Of a stretch of 64,000 bases of DNA, positions 50,090 through 59,189 are shown one piece after another. This DNA is from Candidatus Wallbacteria bacterium (lineage in GTDB: Bacteria > Muiribacteriota > UBA6191 > JACPRK01). A program made the translations under genes and the position numbers. Each line of letters opens with the position of its first letter. Positions within the stretch are counted from its first letter, which is position 1. The notes beneath the pieces were generated by a model, which was not told where the DNA came from, ran no database searches, and was given only the letters and a program-made list of their open reading frames with translations. Location: assembly GCA_016190005.1 (NCBI GenBank), contig JACPRK010000127.1, forward strand, positions 61,310 through 125,309, written 5' to 3'.

Positions 50090-51412
50090 CTACTGCCCGG
50101 CGGCCGGCTTGCCGACCTGCTGCTGGAAGATCTGGCTGCTCAGTAACACGTCGACGGCCCGCTGCAGCTGCGTATCGAATTTCTTCAGGACTTCCATGTC
50201 GAACGACTTGCGGTCCTTGCCCTTGCCTGGAGGCGTATCGTCCAGAAACTTCGAACGCTCCTCGCGCAGCTGCCGGACTTCCGCTTCGGTCATCTGGGGC
50301 AGCTTCACCTCCACATCGGGCTGCAGGCCTCGGTTGTGGATGAGGGTCCCCGAGGGCGTGTAGTAGTAGGCCGTCGTCAGCGCCAGCGCCGACTTGTCAG
50401 ACAGCTCCAGCACAGTCTGGACACTTCCCTTTCCGAAGCTCTTCGTCCCGATCAGGATGCCGCGCTTGTGGTCCCGCATCGCGCCCGCCGTGATCTCGGA
50501 GGCGCTGGCACTGCCGTTGTCGATCAGCACCACCAATGGGAACGCCGGGTGGGTCGACCCGAACGAGGCGTAGCGCGTCTCATTGTTCGCGTTGTCCTTC
50601 ACCGTCACCACCGTGGCCCCCTTGGGCAGGAACAGCCGGCTCACCGCAACGGCCGCTTCCAGCAGCCCGCCCGGATTGTGCCTCAGATCGAGGATCAACC
50701 CCTTCATTCCCAGCTGCAGAAACTCGGAGATCCGCTTGTCCAGGTCCTCCCCCGAGGTCTGGATGAACTGGGCCAGGTAGATGTAACCGATGTTCCCCTC
50801 CAGCATCCGGGAGCTGATCGATGGCACCTTGATCACTTCGCGCACGATGTCGTACTCGCGAAGCTTCTTGTCACCCTCGCGGAAGATGCTGACGTGGACC
50901 TTGGTGCCGACCTTGCCGCGGAGCAGGTTGGCCACGTCGTTGACGTTCTTGCCCTTCACCGGCTCGTTGTCGACCTTGACGATCTCGTCGCCGGCCTCGA
51001 TGCCCGCGCGATACGCCGGAGTGTTCACCAGCGGCGAGATGACGACGATCCGCACTTCCTTCTGACCGATGATGAGCCCCAGCCCGCCGAAGCTGCCCTG
51101 GGTCTCGATCTTCATCTCGTTGTACGCCACCGGCGGCATGAAGCGGCTGTAAGGGTCGCCCAGCTTGGCCAGCATCCCTTCGATCGCCCCGTAGATGACC
51201 TTCTCCCCTTCGGCCTTCTTCGGCTCCACGAACTGCTTGCGAACGTGGTCCAGCACTTCCTGCACGAGCGCCAGGTCGCCGAACAACGTCAACCCCAGCC
51301 GCCCCGCTTCGACCGTCCTGCCCGCTTCACGCAGGAAGAACAAGTTGATCGCCAGCGAGAATCCAAGGGCGACCGCCAGGGTGGGGATGAAGAACCTTCG
51401 GACGATTCTCAT
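50090..51412 (-). CDS. S41 C-terminal processing peptidase (CtpA-like), catalytic motifs intact
   Basis: PDZ; LVVLIDNGSASASEITAGAMRDHKRGILIGTKSFGKGSVQ. Confidence 0.9.
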   Translation of the reverse strand: MRIVRRFFIPTLAVALGFSLAINLFFLREAGRTVEAGRLGLTLFGDLALVQEVLDHVRKQFVEPKKAEGEKVIYGAIEGMLAKLGDPYSRFMPPVAYNEMKIETQGSFGGLGLIIGQKEVRIVVISPLVNTPAYRAGIEAGDEIVKVDNEPVKGKNVNDVANLLRGKVGTKVHVSIFREGDKKLREYDIVREVIKVPSISSRMLEGNIGYIYLAQFIQTSGEDLDKRISEFLQLGMKGLILDLRHNPGGLLEAAVAVSRLFLPKGATVVTVKDNANNETRYASFGSTHPAFPLVVLIDNGSASASEITAGAMRDHKRGILIGTKSFGKGSVQTVLELSDKSALALTTAYYYTPSGTLIHNRGLQPDVEVKLPQMTEAEVRQLREERSKFLDDTPPGKGKDRKSFDMEVLKKFDTQLQRAVDVLLSSQIFQQQVGKPAAGQ

Positions 51413-51459
51413 GGTCGGGAACTCCGGTCAGAGCAGGGGCCGGGGGCCGCCTAGGCCCG

Positions 51460-52878
51460 TCAGCGCTGCCGCTGGCCGTACTCGTAGAAGATGTTGGCGC
51501 TGATCAGGATGTTGATGGCGCGGACGAGCTGCGTATCGAACTGCTTGACCAGCTTGTACTCTTCCAGGATTCCATCGGACGTCTTGATCTTCGGTTTGCC
51601 GTCGGGTCCGGCCTCGTCCTCGTCCTCGGGGTGGTCCTCGTCGGGCTCGCTGGCGGTCGTCTCGCCGGTCGCAGCTGCGGAAGCCGTCGTGGACGTCGTG
51701 GCACCGGCGGCCCCGGCCGAGGTTGTCTCCGGGGTCTTGCCGGCCGCCTTCTCGCCCAGGCAGAAGCGAGTGAACTCCTTGCGCAGCTTGACCAGCTGGT
51801 CGGTAGCCGGCAGCTCCAGCTTCATCACGATATCGGGCTTGACGCCCTCGGCCCAGATTTCGCGACCGCTGGGGCTCACGTACAGCGCGGTCGTCAGCTG
51901 CAGCAGGTTCTGAGGGTCCAGGTTGACAGCCGACTGCGCACTCGCCAGGCCGAAGCTCTTCTCGCCGATGACGACGGCTCGCTTGTCGTCCTGCAGAGCG
52001 CTGGCCACGATCTCGGCGGCCCCTGTGGTGCCGAAGTCGCAGATCACGACGAGCGGGACCGTCGACGGCGCCGACTTGGGCGCGGAGCGCTCCGTTGGCG
52101 GGGAGCCCTGGCTCTGGACCTTGACGACCGGGACGTCCGACAGGAACAGCCCGGCCGCGGCGACCGCATCCTCGACGGTGCCGCCGGCCGTGCTCCGAAG
52201 GTCGAGCACGATGCCGATCGGCTTGTCCTTGAGCGCCTCGTCGAGCCGCCCACGGAGCAGCTCGACGCCCTTCGAGTCGAGCGCATTCACCGTGACGAAA
52301 GCCACATTTCGGCCGACCGAGCGCGCATACGCGGCGCTCACCACGGCCTCGCGCTTCACGGAGACCTCGAGGAACTTCAGGGCCGACTTGCGGTAGACGG
52401 TCAGCTTCACGCTGGTGCCGGCCTCGCCCTCGAGAAGCTTCGCGATGTCGTGCACGGTCTTGCCAACCACAGTCAGGTCGGCGACCTTCAGCAGGATGTC
52501 GCCGGGGGCCAGCTCCTTGTAGTAGGCATCCGTGTGGACGAAGACCGAGACCACCGTGGGAACTCCGTCGACCAGCCGCACGAGGAAGCCCGGGGTGGGC
52601 TTGCCCTTCTGGCCGTCCGCTGCGGCGTAGCTGAAAGAAGAGCCGGAGGGATCGATTTCCTTGAGAATTCCGTTGATGGCCGCGTGCGCGACCTTGTCAG
52701 GCGAGAGCCGGGAGGCTTGAGGGAACTGTGCCTCTATACTCTTGAGGGCGGCGGCGATGAGCGCGCTGGAGCTCGATACAGGGGCCGCTCCGGTCGCGCT
52801 GGCAGCGTGCGCTGTCCGGCCCGAAGCGAGCAGTGCCGCGACCAAGACGGCGGCCGCGGTGGCCGATTGAAACCTCAT
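51460..52878 (-). CDS. S41 peptidase paralog lacking apparent catalytic Ser/Lys
   Basis: Aligned region reads LVVICDFGTTGAAEIVASALQDDKRAVVIGEKSFGLASAQ. Confidence 0.8.
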   Translation of the reverse strand: MRFQSATAAAVLVAALLASGRTAHAASATGAAPVSSSSALIAAALKSIEAQFPQASRLSPDKVAHAAINGILKEIDPSGSSFSYAAADGQKGKPTPGFLVRLVDGVPTVVSVFVHTDAYYKELAPGDILLKVADLTVVGKTVHDIAKLLEGEAGTSVKLTVYRKSALKFLEVSVKREAVVSAAYARSVGRNVAFVTVNALDSKGVELLRGRLDEALKDKPIGIVLDLRSTAGGTVEDAVAAAGLFLSDVPVVKVQSQGSPPTERSAPKSAPSTVPLVVICDFGTTGAAEIVASALQDDKRAVVIGEKSFGLASAQSAVNLDPQNLLQLTTALYVSPSGREIWAEGVKPDIVMKLELPATDQLVKLRKEFTRFCLGEKAAGKTPETTSAGAAGATTSTTASAAATGETTASEPDEDHPEDEDEAGPDGKPKIKTSDGILEEYKLVKQFDTQLVRAINILISANIFYEYGQRQR

Positions 52879-52891
52879 TTCATCCTCCCGG

Positions 52892-54094
52892 TCATTTGAT
52901 GCCCGCCCGGAGCCACTTCAGCGGGTCCTGATGGTGCGCGTTCTGGCGGATCTCGAAGTGCAGCGTGGCGTCCTGGACGTCCGCGCCGCTGCGTCCGACG
53001 GTGCCGACAGCCTGGCCACGAGCCACCTCCTGGCCGACGGGAACCAGTATCTCATCCAGGTTGCCGTAGATCGAGATAATCTTGTCTGGCAGCCCCCCGT
53101 GGTCGATGAACACCACCTTGCCGAAGTTGGGCATGTCCCCCCGGTGCATCACCTTACCGCTCTCGACCGCGCGCACCGCCTGCGGGCCGTCGACCCGGAC
53201 ATCGATGCCAGGGTTGAAGTAGAGGCTGCCCGTCTCGCTCTTGGACTGGCCGTACGCCCGGACAATCTGGACTTCGCCCCTCGGATCGACCGGCCAGGCG
53301 ATCTGCCCGGGGCGAATGCTGCGCCGCTGGGCCGTCGGCACCGGCAGGTCCAGCGCCGGCGGCGGCTCGTAGACGGGCGCCTCGCGCGCCACCTGCTCGG
53401 CCTTGCGCCCGATGTACTCGAGCGCGTCCTGCAGCTGACGGGCCCGCTCCAGCGCCCGCTGCTTCTCCTTGCCGAGCGACTCCAGGATCTCCTGGCCGCG
53501 GTTGATCGTCAGGGCCAGCTCCTGGCTCTTCTGCTCCTTCTGGCGACGCCCGGCCTCGAGCTCCACGGTCGCGGCCTCCAGCTCCTGCTGCTTGCGCGCC
53601 AGCTCCAGGCGCGTGCTGCGCAGCCCCTCCAGCTGGGCGTAGTCCTGCTGGAACATGTACTGGAGGTACTTGTAGCGGCGCGAGAACTCGGCCATGTCCT
53701 GCGCCCCGATGACGAACGCCAGGTAGGGACGGTTCTTCAGCCGGTAGAACTGCACGAGCCCCTTCGCGAACCGGTCGACATGCCGGTTGTAAGATCCCTC
53801 CGCGGTCCGAAGCTCCTCGCGGACCCGCTCCAGCGTCGACTGTGCCTTGGCCAGCTTGACGTTGGTGGCTGCAACCTCTTCCTCCAGCGCCTTGCCTTGC
53901 TGAACGTTTTCGGCCCGCTGCTTCTCCAGCTCCTGGTACTGCGACGCGATGTTCACCAGCCGGATCCGGACCGTGTCGAGCTGCTCCTTCACTCCCTGAC
54001 GGCCGGCGGCAGCGCTCGCCCGCGGCCGCCCCTGCACCCCCGATGCCGCGAGCACGGCCAGCAGCGCCGCGAGCAAAAGGACTGGACGGAGCAT
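52892..54094 (-). CDS. EnvC-like murein hydrolase activator (coiled coil + M23 domain)
   Basis: Signal peptide, coiled coil, IAWPVDPRGEVQIVRAYG...NPGIDVRV...GKVMHRGDMPNFGKVVFIDHGG. Confidence 0.8.
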   Translation of the reverse strand: MLRPVLLLAALLAVLAASGVQGRPRASAAAGRQGVKEQLDTVRIRLVNIASQYQELEKQRAENVQQGKALEEEVAATNVKLAKAQSTLERVREELRTAEGSYNRHVDRFAKGLVQFYRLKNRPYLAFVIGAQDMAEFSRRYKYLQYMFQQDYAQLEGLRSTRLELARKQQELEAATVELEAGRRQKEQKSQELALTINRGQEILESLGKEKQRALERARQLQDALEYIGRKAEQVAREAPVYEPPPALDLPVPTAQRRSIRPGQIAWPVDPRGEVQIVRAYGQSKSETGSLYFNPGIDVRVDGPQAVRAVESGKVMHRGDMPNFGKVVFIDHGGLPDKIISIYGNLDEILVPVGQEVARGQAVGTVGRSGADVQDATLHFEIRQNAHHQDPLKWLRAGIK

Positions 54095-54095
54095 T

Positions 54096-54974
54096 TCAGA
54101 CGGCAATTCGCCGGAGGCTGATGAGGCTCCCCAGGAGCCCGAGCAGAACCCCCATCAGCACGAGCTGCCACGAGAGCCGGAAGAGGTCCGCCGAATCGGT
54201 CACGAACCGCAGAAACGGCGCGATCCCCGACAAGCGCGCCACCACCACCGGATAGCCCGTCAGCAGGAGCGCCAGCGCAATCGCCGCCCCCAGCAGACCC
54301 TGCAAGAACCCCTCGATCAGGAACGGCATCCGGATGAACCAGTTGGTCGCCCCGACCAGCTTCATGATGGAAATCTCCGTGCGCCTCGCGTACACGGTCA
54401 GCTTGATCGTGTTGGCGATGATCATCAGAGAGGCCGTCCCCAGCACCAGCACCAGCACAAGCCCCACCGACCGAGCCAGGTCCAGCAGCTTGATGAGCGC
54501 GCCCACCTCTTTCTCGCCCACGCTGAGATCGTCCACACCCGGCCAGCTCTTCGCCCGCGAAACGAACGCGTCGAAGTCCACTCCCTCGTGCAGCTTCACG
54601 TCGAAGGAGTCGGGCAGCGGGTTGTCCCGAACCTCGAAGTCCGACCAGCCCATCCACTCCTTCACCGTCTTGAGCGCCGCGTCCCGGCCCACGAAGCGGT
54701 AGTTCACGATCGACGGATCGCCCTGCAGTCGGCTCACCAGCTCCGTCTTCTGCGGCTCCGTGATCTCCTTCTTCAGGTAGACGGTCAGCTGCAGCTGCGA
54801 TCGCAGGAGCTTCAGGTTCTCGTTCATGTTTCTCATGAACAGCAGAAAGCTGCCGAGGATGAAGAGCGTGATGGCTACCGTGGAGAGCGTGGCCAGGTTC
54901 ATCACCACGGCCTGCCGCAAGCCGTCGAGCGCCTCCTGGACGTGGAAGGAGAGCCCCCGAGCGCTGTCCCGCAC
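54096..54974 (-). CDS. ftsX: Cell division protein FtsX
   Basis: Four-TM permease, N-terminal VTVYLKKEITEPQ-type FtsX region; directly downstream of ftsE. Confidence 0.9.
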   Translation of the reverse strand: MRDSARGLSFHVQEALDGLRQAVVMNLATLSTVAITLFILGSFLLFMRNMNENLKLLRSQLQLTVYLKKEITEPQKTELVSRLQGDPSIVNYRFVGRDAALKTVKEWMGWSDFEVRDNPLPDSFDVKLHEGVDFDAFVSRAKSWPGVDDLSVGEKEVGALIKLLDLARSVGLVLVLVLGTASLMIIANTIKLTVYARRTEISIMKLVGATNWFIRMPFLIEGFLQGLLGAAIALALLLTGYPVVVARLSGIAPFLRFVTDSADLFRLSWQLVLMGVLLGLLGSLISLRRIAV

Positions 54975-54975
54975 G

Positions 54976-55656
54976 CTAGTAATTGTAGACCCCCTTCGCC
55001 TTGTCCGAGGTAACCCGCCCGTCGACCAGCCCGATGACGCGCCGCTGCATCTTGTTGACGATCTGCGTGTTGTGCGTCGCCACCAGGAGCGTCGTCCCCC
55101 GCTTGTTGATCTCCGCCAGGATGTCCATGATCTCCACCGACATGTCGGGGTCTAGGTTGCCCGTCGGCTCGTCGGTGAGCAGGATGGCCGGGTTGTTGAC
55201 GATCGCCCGGGCGATGCAGACGCGCTGCTTCTCGCCGCCGGAGAGCTGCAGCGGCGTGAACTGCTTCTTGTGACCCAGGCCCAGCAGATCGATCACGCTG
55301 TTCGTGCGATCCTGGATTTCGTCGTACGGAGTGTTCGTCACGCGCAGGGCGAAGGCCACGTTGTCGAACACCGTGCGGTTGTCCAGCAGCCGGAAGTCCT
55401 GGAACACCACGCCGATGCTGCGGCGCAGGTACGGCACCTTCGAGGCGTTCAGCCGCTCGATGTTCCGACCGTCGACGATGACGTGGCCCGTGCTCGGCAG
55501 CTCGTCGCGGAAAATGAGACGCATCAACGTCGTCTTGCCCGCGCCGCTCGGCCCCACCAGGAACACGAACTCACCGCGGGCGATGTGAATGTCGATGGCG
55601 TTCAAGGCCTTCACCCCGTTGGGGTAGACCTTGTTCACGTTGTACATCTGGATCAT
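54976..55656 (-). CDS. ftsE: Cell division ATP-binding protein FtsE
   Basis: ATG at 55656; MIQMYNVNKVYPNGVKALNAIDIHIARGEFVFLVGPSGAGKTTLMRLI...LSGGEKQRVCIARA. Confidence 0.95.
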   Translation of the reverse strand: MIQMYNVNKVYPNGVKALNAIDIHIARGEFVFLVGPSGAGKTTLMRLIFRDELPSTGHVIVDGRNIERLNASKVPYLRRSIGVVFQDFRLLDNRTVFDNVAFALRVTNTPYDEIQDRTNSVIDLLGLGHKKQFTPLQLSGGEKQRVCIARAIVNNPAILLTDEPTGNLDPDMSVEIMDILAEINKRGTTLLVATHNTQIVNKMQRRVIGLVDGRVTSDKAKGVYNY

Positions 55657-55703
55657 GCGAAGCTCCGGCGAGCAGTGTAACGCTTCGAGCGGCGGCGCGC
55701 CTC

Positions 55704-57260
55704 CTAGAGCGCTTCCGGCGACCTGTACGTGAGCGCCTCGGCCAGGTGCGACTCGCCGATCCGCTCGGCGTCCGCCAGGTCTGCAATCGTCCGCGCCACC
55801 TTCAGAACGCCGTGATAGCTGCGAGCGCTTAGCCCGAACGCCGCCGCCGACCGCTCCAGGTACCGCCGGTCCGCCGACCCAAGCGCGCAGTGGCGCTCCA
55901 GCGCCCGGCCGTCCATCCGGCCGTTCGTCCGCCCACCGGCTCTCTCGGAATCCGCCTGCCGCTCGGCCTGCACCGCCCGCGCCTTTTCGACGCGCTCCCG
56001 CACCGCCGCCGAGGACTCGCTCGACGCCTCGCCTCGCAAGGCCTCGACTGGCAGCCGCGGCACCGAGACGTGCAGGTCGATCCGGTCGAGCAGCGGCCCC
56101 GAAAGCCGAGCGCGATACCGCTCCACCCCGGGCGGCGTGCAGACGCAGTCCTTGCCGGCGTCGCCCAGGTAGCCGCACGGGCACGGATTCATCGTCGCCA
56201 CCAGCGTGAAGTCCGCCGGAAACGTCGCGCTTCCCCGGACCCGACTGACCTGCACCCGCCGGTCGACCAGCGGCTGTCTCAGCACCTCCAGCGCGCTGCG
56301 GCGGAACTCCGTCACCTCGTCCAGGAAGAGCACGCCCCGGTGCGCCAGGCTCACCTCGCCGGGCTTGGGGAGCCGTCCCCCCCCGATGAGCGCCGCGTCG
56401 CTCACGGTGTGGTGCGGCGAGCGGAACGGCCGCCGTTCGATCAGCCCGCCCTCCTCGCGGAGGAGCCCCGCGACGCTGTAGATCTTCGTCACCTCGACCG
56501 CTTCGCCTTCGGAGAGACGCGGCAAGACGGAAGGGACCCGCTCCGCCAGCATCGTCTTCCCCGAACCGGGCGGCCCCGAGAGCAGCAAGTGATGCTCCCC
56601 CGCCGCCGCGATCTCCAGCGCGCGCCGTGCCGTGCGCTGCCCGGCGACTTCGCAGAGGTCCGGGCCTTCCAGGCCACCGCGCTCCCGTGCCGCAGAGCTG
56701 GGCCGTCGTGGCCTCTGGGTCGCGCCGCCCTCCGCGCCTTCCAGCACGCCCGCAGCCTCTTTCAAGCTGGACACCAGCTCCGCGGCGACGCGAGAGACGA
56801 CGGTCGCCTCGCCGCTGTTCTCGAGGGGCACCACCAGCACCATCCGGGAGCTCCCGGCCTCCCGTTCCAGGGCCGGCAGATCGCACGCCATGCTGAGTAC
56901 GCCACGCACCCTGCGGGTCGAGCCGTCCAGAGCCAGCTCGCCGGCCACGATGACATTCGGGAGTCTGTCGGAGGAGACCTGCCCACTGGCGGCCAGCACA
57001 CCAAGCGCGATCGGCAGGTCGAAGGCCGGTCCCTCCTTGCGGAGGTCGGCGGGCGCGAGGTTCACCGTGATCCTGCGGCTCGGGAAATCGAAGCCCGCGT
57101 GACGCACCGCGGCACGGACCCGCTCCCGGCTCTCCTGGACCGCCGCGTCCGGAAGGCCGACGATGTGGAACGCGGGCAGGCCGCCGGAGATGTCGACCTC
57201 GACACGGACCAGGTGCGTGTCGAGGCCGATGACGGAGCCGCTGAAAACGGTAGCCAGCAT
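55704..57260 (-). CDS. YifB/ComM family Mg chelatase-like AAA ATPase
   Basis: GLPDAAVQESRERVRAAVRHAGFDFPSRRITVNLAPADLRKEG; LLSGPPGSGKTMLAERVPSVLP; MNPCPCGYLGD. Confidence 0.95.
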   Translation of the reverse strand: MLATVFSGSVIGLDTHLVRVEVDISGGLPAFHIVGLPDAAVQESRERVRAAVRHAGFDFPSRRITVNLAPADLRKEGPAFDLPIALGVLAASGQVSSDRLPNVIVAGELALDGSTRRVRGVLSMACDLPALEREAGSSRMVLVVPLENSGEATVVSRVAAELVSSLKEAAGVLEGAEGGATQRPRRPSSAARERGGLEGPDLCEVAGQRTARRALEIAAAGEHHLLLSGPPGSGKTMLAERVPSVLPRLSEGEAVEVTKIYSVAGLLREEGGLIERRPFRSPHHTVSDAALIGGGRLPKPGEVSLAHRGVLFLDEVTEFRRSALEVLRQPLVDRRVQVSRVRGSATFPADFTLVATMNPCPCGYLGDAGKDCVCTPPGVERYRARLSGPLLDRIDLHVSVPRLPVEALRGEASSESSAAVRERVEKARAVQAERQADSERAGGRTNGRMDGRALERHCALGSADRRYLERSAAAFGLSARSYHGVLKVARTIADLADAERIGESHLAEALTYRSPEAL

Positions 57261-57269
57261 CTCGAGCTC

Positions 57270-58127
57270 TCAGCCCCGGGCGTAGTCGTAGAACCCACGG
57301 CCGGACTTCTTGCCCAGATGGCCGGCCAGGACCATGTTCCGCAGGAGCGGGCAGGGACGGTACTTCGTGTCGCCGAACCCTTCGTGCAGGGTCTCCATGA
57401 TGGCCAGACAGGTGTCCAACCCGATGAAGTCGGCCAGCGCGAGCGGGCCCATCGGGTGGTTCATCCCCATCGTCATCACCTGATCGATCGCCTCCTTCGT
57501 GGCAACGCCCTCCATCAGCGCGTAGACGGCTTCGTTCAGCATCGGCATCAGGATTCGATTGCTGATGAAGCCCGGGTAGTCGTTGACCGTCACGGGCGAC
57601 TTTCCCAGCCGCGTGGCGAAGTCTAGCGCCCGCCGATGCGTCTCGTCGGAGGTCGCGTACCCTCGGATGAGCTCCACCAGCTTCATCAGCGGCACCGGAT
57701 TCATGAAGTGAATGCCGATGAAGCTGGCGGCGCGACCGCTGGCGCGCCCCAGAAGCGTCACCGAGATCGAGCTGGTGTTCGTGGCCAGCACGGTCTTCGC
57801 CGAGCAGCCCTTTCCCAGCTCCTGCAAGATCTGTGTCTTGAGCGCCGGGTCCTCGGGGACCGCCTCGACGACCAGGTCGGCGCCGAAGCAATCCTCCATC
57901 CGAGTCGTGAACTTCAAGTTGGAAAGGGCAGCTTCGCGCGCCTGCTCGGTGAGCTTGCCCTTCTCCACGAACTTGCCCAGGCTCGAGCCGATGGTCGAGC
58001 GGGCCCGGTTCAGGAAGTCGTCCGAGATGTCCCGCAACGTGACGTCATGACCGGCGCAGGCCGCCACCTGCGCGATACCGGCGCCCATCTGGCCGCCACC
58101 CACGACGGCAATTCTCTTGAAATCCAT
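57270..58127 (-). CDS. 3-hydroxyacyl(butyryl)-CoA dehydrogenase
   Basis: ATG at 58127; IAVVGGGQMGAGIAQVAACAGHDVTLRDI; GIHFMNPVPLMKLVELIRG; PGFISNRILMPMLNEA. Confidence 0.95.
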   Translation of the reverse strand: MDFKRIAVVGGGQMGAGIAQVAACAGHDVTLRDISDDFLNRARSTIGSSLGKFVEKGKLTEQAREAALSNLKFTTRMEDCFGADLVVEAVPEDPALKTQILQELGKGCSAKTVLATNTSSISVTLLGRASGRAASFIGIHFMNPVPLMKLVELIRGYATSDETHRRALDFATRLGKSPVTVNDYPGFISNRILMPMLNEAVYALMEGVATKEAIDQVMTMGMNHPMGPLALADFIGLDTCLAIMETLHEGFGDTKYRPCPLLRNMVLAGHLGKKSGRGFYDYARG

Positions 58128-58445
58128 GTCAGTCCTCCTCGCGCTCCATCCTCGTCTGCCAGCCCCGTGACGGACCCCGGCAGCGAGGGGTCGAAGGATA
58201 CCCCTCCCCCCTCCCCGCCGTCCACCGGCGGAAGGTGAAACGACCTCAAATCGTCTCAAACGGCACCCACGCTCGCCGGCAGGCCCTTGGTGGGCGACCG
58301 GAAATCGGTCGAACGCCCTCCGGAAATCGGAGGCCGCACGCGCAGGCCTCGCCCCAAAGGCGGCACGGGCGCTGGCTTTTCGCCACCTGGCAGAGAGACT
58401 GCCTTGGAGGCCTCGCCCGGAAGCCCGGGCAAGGAGGTCGAGGAG

Positions 58446-59150
58446 ATGATCCTCTCCAAGCCGAAGTCGCTCGGCGCCACCCGCCGAGAGTCCCTGCAGC
58501 AGCGATACCTGGGAAGTGCCAGTGTGGTGTTGATCTCGAGGTGGGGAGAAGCTCGGGTCAGCCCGTGCGGAGCGCGCGCCATCGCCCGCCTGGATGGCTT
58601 CGAGCTCGTGCTCGACGGCCGAGCTCGCAGCCTGCGAGTCGCAGGACGCCCCAGCGAGAGCCTCGCCAGCACCGATATCCCCAGAGCTCTGCTCGAGGTC
58701 CTCCTGGCACGCCAGGACCACTCGGTCTCCCGCGAAGCGCTTTTCGAGGCCGTCTGGGGGCAGGAGCATCGCGGCAAGTATGACGACCGACGCCTCAGCT
58801 ACAACGTGAGCCGACTCCGGCGCCTGCTGGGCGAATCTCCTCGGCGCCAGTCCCTCGTGCAGCGGACTCGCGCCGGCTACCGCCTCAGCGGGATCGTCCG
58901 CGCGCTCTGGATGAAGCCGCTCGACCCCGACGCGCGCGAGCAGGCCTCGCCTCGAGCCATTGCAGCTTTCATCGCCGAGCGAGGCCGGGTCGGAAATCGG
59001 GAGCTGCGCGCTCGATTCGGCCTCTCGCGCTCCGGCGCCGTGAGGGCGCTGGCGCCGCTTCTGGGCTCCGGGACAGTCCGCACCGTCGGCCGCGGACGCG
59101 GCGCCCATCACACAATTTCCACTTGCAATCCAACTATTTTGTCAGTATGA
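58446..59150 (+). CDS. Double winged-helix transcriptional regulator
   Basis: OmpR-type wHTH (SREALFEAVWGQEHRGKYDDRRLSYNVSRLRRLLGESPRRQSLVQRTRAGYRL) plus second C-terminal HTH (IAAFIAERGRVGNRELRARFGLSRSGAVRALAPLL). Confidence 0.7.
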   Translation: MILSKPKSLGATRRESLQQRYLGSASVVLISRWGEARVSPCGARAIARLDGFELVLDGRARSLRVAGRPSESLASTDIPRALLEVLLARQDHSVSREALFEAVWGQEHRGKYDDRRLSYNVSRLRRLLGESPRRQSLVQRTRAGYRLSGIVRALWMKPLDPDAREQASPRAIAAFIAERGRVGNRELRARFGLSRSGAVRALAPLLGSGTVRTVGRGRGAHHTISTCNPTILSV

Positions 59151-59151
59151 T
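59123..59151 (+). promoter_or_regulatory. Predicted sigma-70 promoter of lexA
   Basis: TTGCAA-N17-TATGAT. Confidence 0.65.
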
Positions 59152-59156
59152 GACGT

Positions 59157-59168
59157 GAACATCCGTTC
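59157..59168 (+). promoter_or_regulatory. Predicted LexA box GAACATCCGTTC
   Basis: Matches GAAC-N4-GTTC; 21 nt upstream of the lexA ATG and at the expected start site of the predicted promoter. Confidence 0.7.
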
Positions 59169-59189
59169 AGTAACCCTGGGAGGGGCGCG

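Noticed and set aside
55890-57626. 578-aa + strand ORF
   Set aside because: Antisense to yifB.
54976-57891. 971-aa ORF ending with FtsE
   Set aside because: Only the C-terminal 226 aa (from ATG 55656) is FtsE; the extension is out of frame with yifB and is low-complexity.
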